Below are positions 63,746 to 64,000 of a DNA stretch of 64,000 bases, in pieces. This stretch comes from Coenobita brevimanus. Its lineage: Eukaryota; Arthropoda; Malacostraca; Decapoda; Coenobitidae. Location: assembly GCA_032717465.1 (NCBI GenBank), contig CM064713.1:5786001-5850000 (forward strand), written 5' to 3'. Below the pieces are notes generated by a model. That model was not told where the DNA came from. It ran no database searches and worked only from the letters and a program-made list of their open reading frames with translations. A program made the translations under genes and the position numbers. Numbering within the stretch: the stretch's first letter is position 1; each line of letters begins with the position of its first letter.

Positions 63746-64000
63746 CTGAAGTAGATGAGTAGACAAATAGTGTAGACTGTGACGTGTATAAGTAAATAGA
63801 TATATGCCCACAGTAGTGGATCGAGCTGGCTGGATGAATTTTATGCTGTGTATGACAAGGGCTTGGGTCCCCTTTTTTAACTTGACAGTCGTCGGGTTGG
63901 CTCTGATGGGTAAATATGAAGCTACATGTGGACAGGTGTACCTAGCAATTGTGTAGCATAATTTGATGGTTCAGCGCAACAAATATTTCCTGGTAGTAGC
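63746..64000. other. Intron of the GPCR gene running off the window
   Basis: Upstream of the TM3 acceptor on the minus strand. No TM1-2 exon is seen before the right edge. Confidence 0.6.

Overview
The window is eukaryotic nuclear DNA, most likely from a decapod crustacean (perhaps a crab). It contains spliced genes with GT-AG introns, very dense dinucleotide microsatellites, a tRNA-derived SINE, CR1-like and other LINE remnants, and several Ty3/Gypsy elements. The organism assignment is inference; everything else was read by eye without database searches. || LAYOUT. 1-206: the edge of an LTR running off the left side. 1263-22816: a minus-strand Ty3/Gypsy element, here called B. Its 3' LTR was later hit by a 5S-rRNA-derived SINE-like insert (2020-2199), a solo LTR (element C, 2216-4053) and a complete plus-strand Gypsy element (element A, 4357-14031). 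The 3' LTR of A carries a TA-flanked inverted-repeat transposon (11632-12313). 24676-26491: a fourth related LTR (element E), solo, with a perfect 5-bp target-site duplication. 26492-34600: LINE and SINE remnants and microsatellites, including a CR1-like reverse transcriptase (31995-34105). 34846-39922: a six-exon plus-strand gene for a secreted SOUL/heme-binding protein, followed by a tandem array of CCAAT and CRE-like motifs. 40400-50588: microsatellites and small dispersed repeats. 50589-55978: a young minus-strand Gypsy element (F) with integrase placed before reverse transcriptase (Gmr1-like order) and the end of pol deleted. 56282-63745: four minus-strand exons (TM3 to TM7) of a prostanoid-receptor-like GPCR. 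|| MAIN FINDINGS. (1) The related LTRs of A, B, C and E each hold a long reading frame that starts with an ATG 5 bases into the LTR and ends in a shared LFGPSPEGH-like segment. In A and B this frame is continuous with pol across one stop codon, and the stops lie at different places, so these elements appear to encode an extra protein domain inside the U3 of the 3' LTR. (2) The GPCR TM6 exon is followed by four diverged partial copies of itself, some still open and with splice donors, which could be alternative TM6 exons or their ruins. (3) Element F has the unusual PR-IN-RT order. (4) A tandem CCAAT/CRE array lies just past the stop codon of the heme-binding gene. || The cellular genes are unrelated to each other in function, so far as can be seen. 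The rest of the window is shaped by repeated retroelement insertion.
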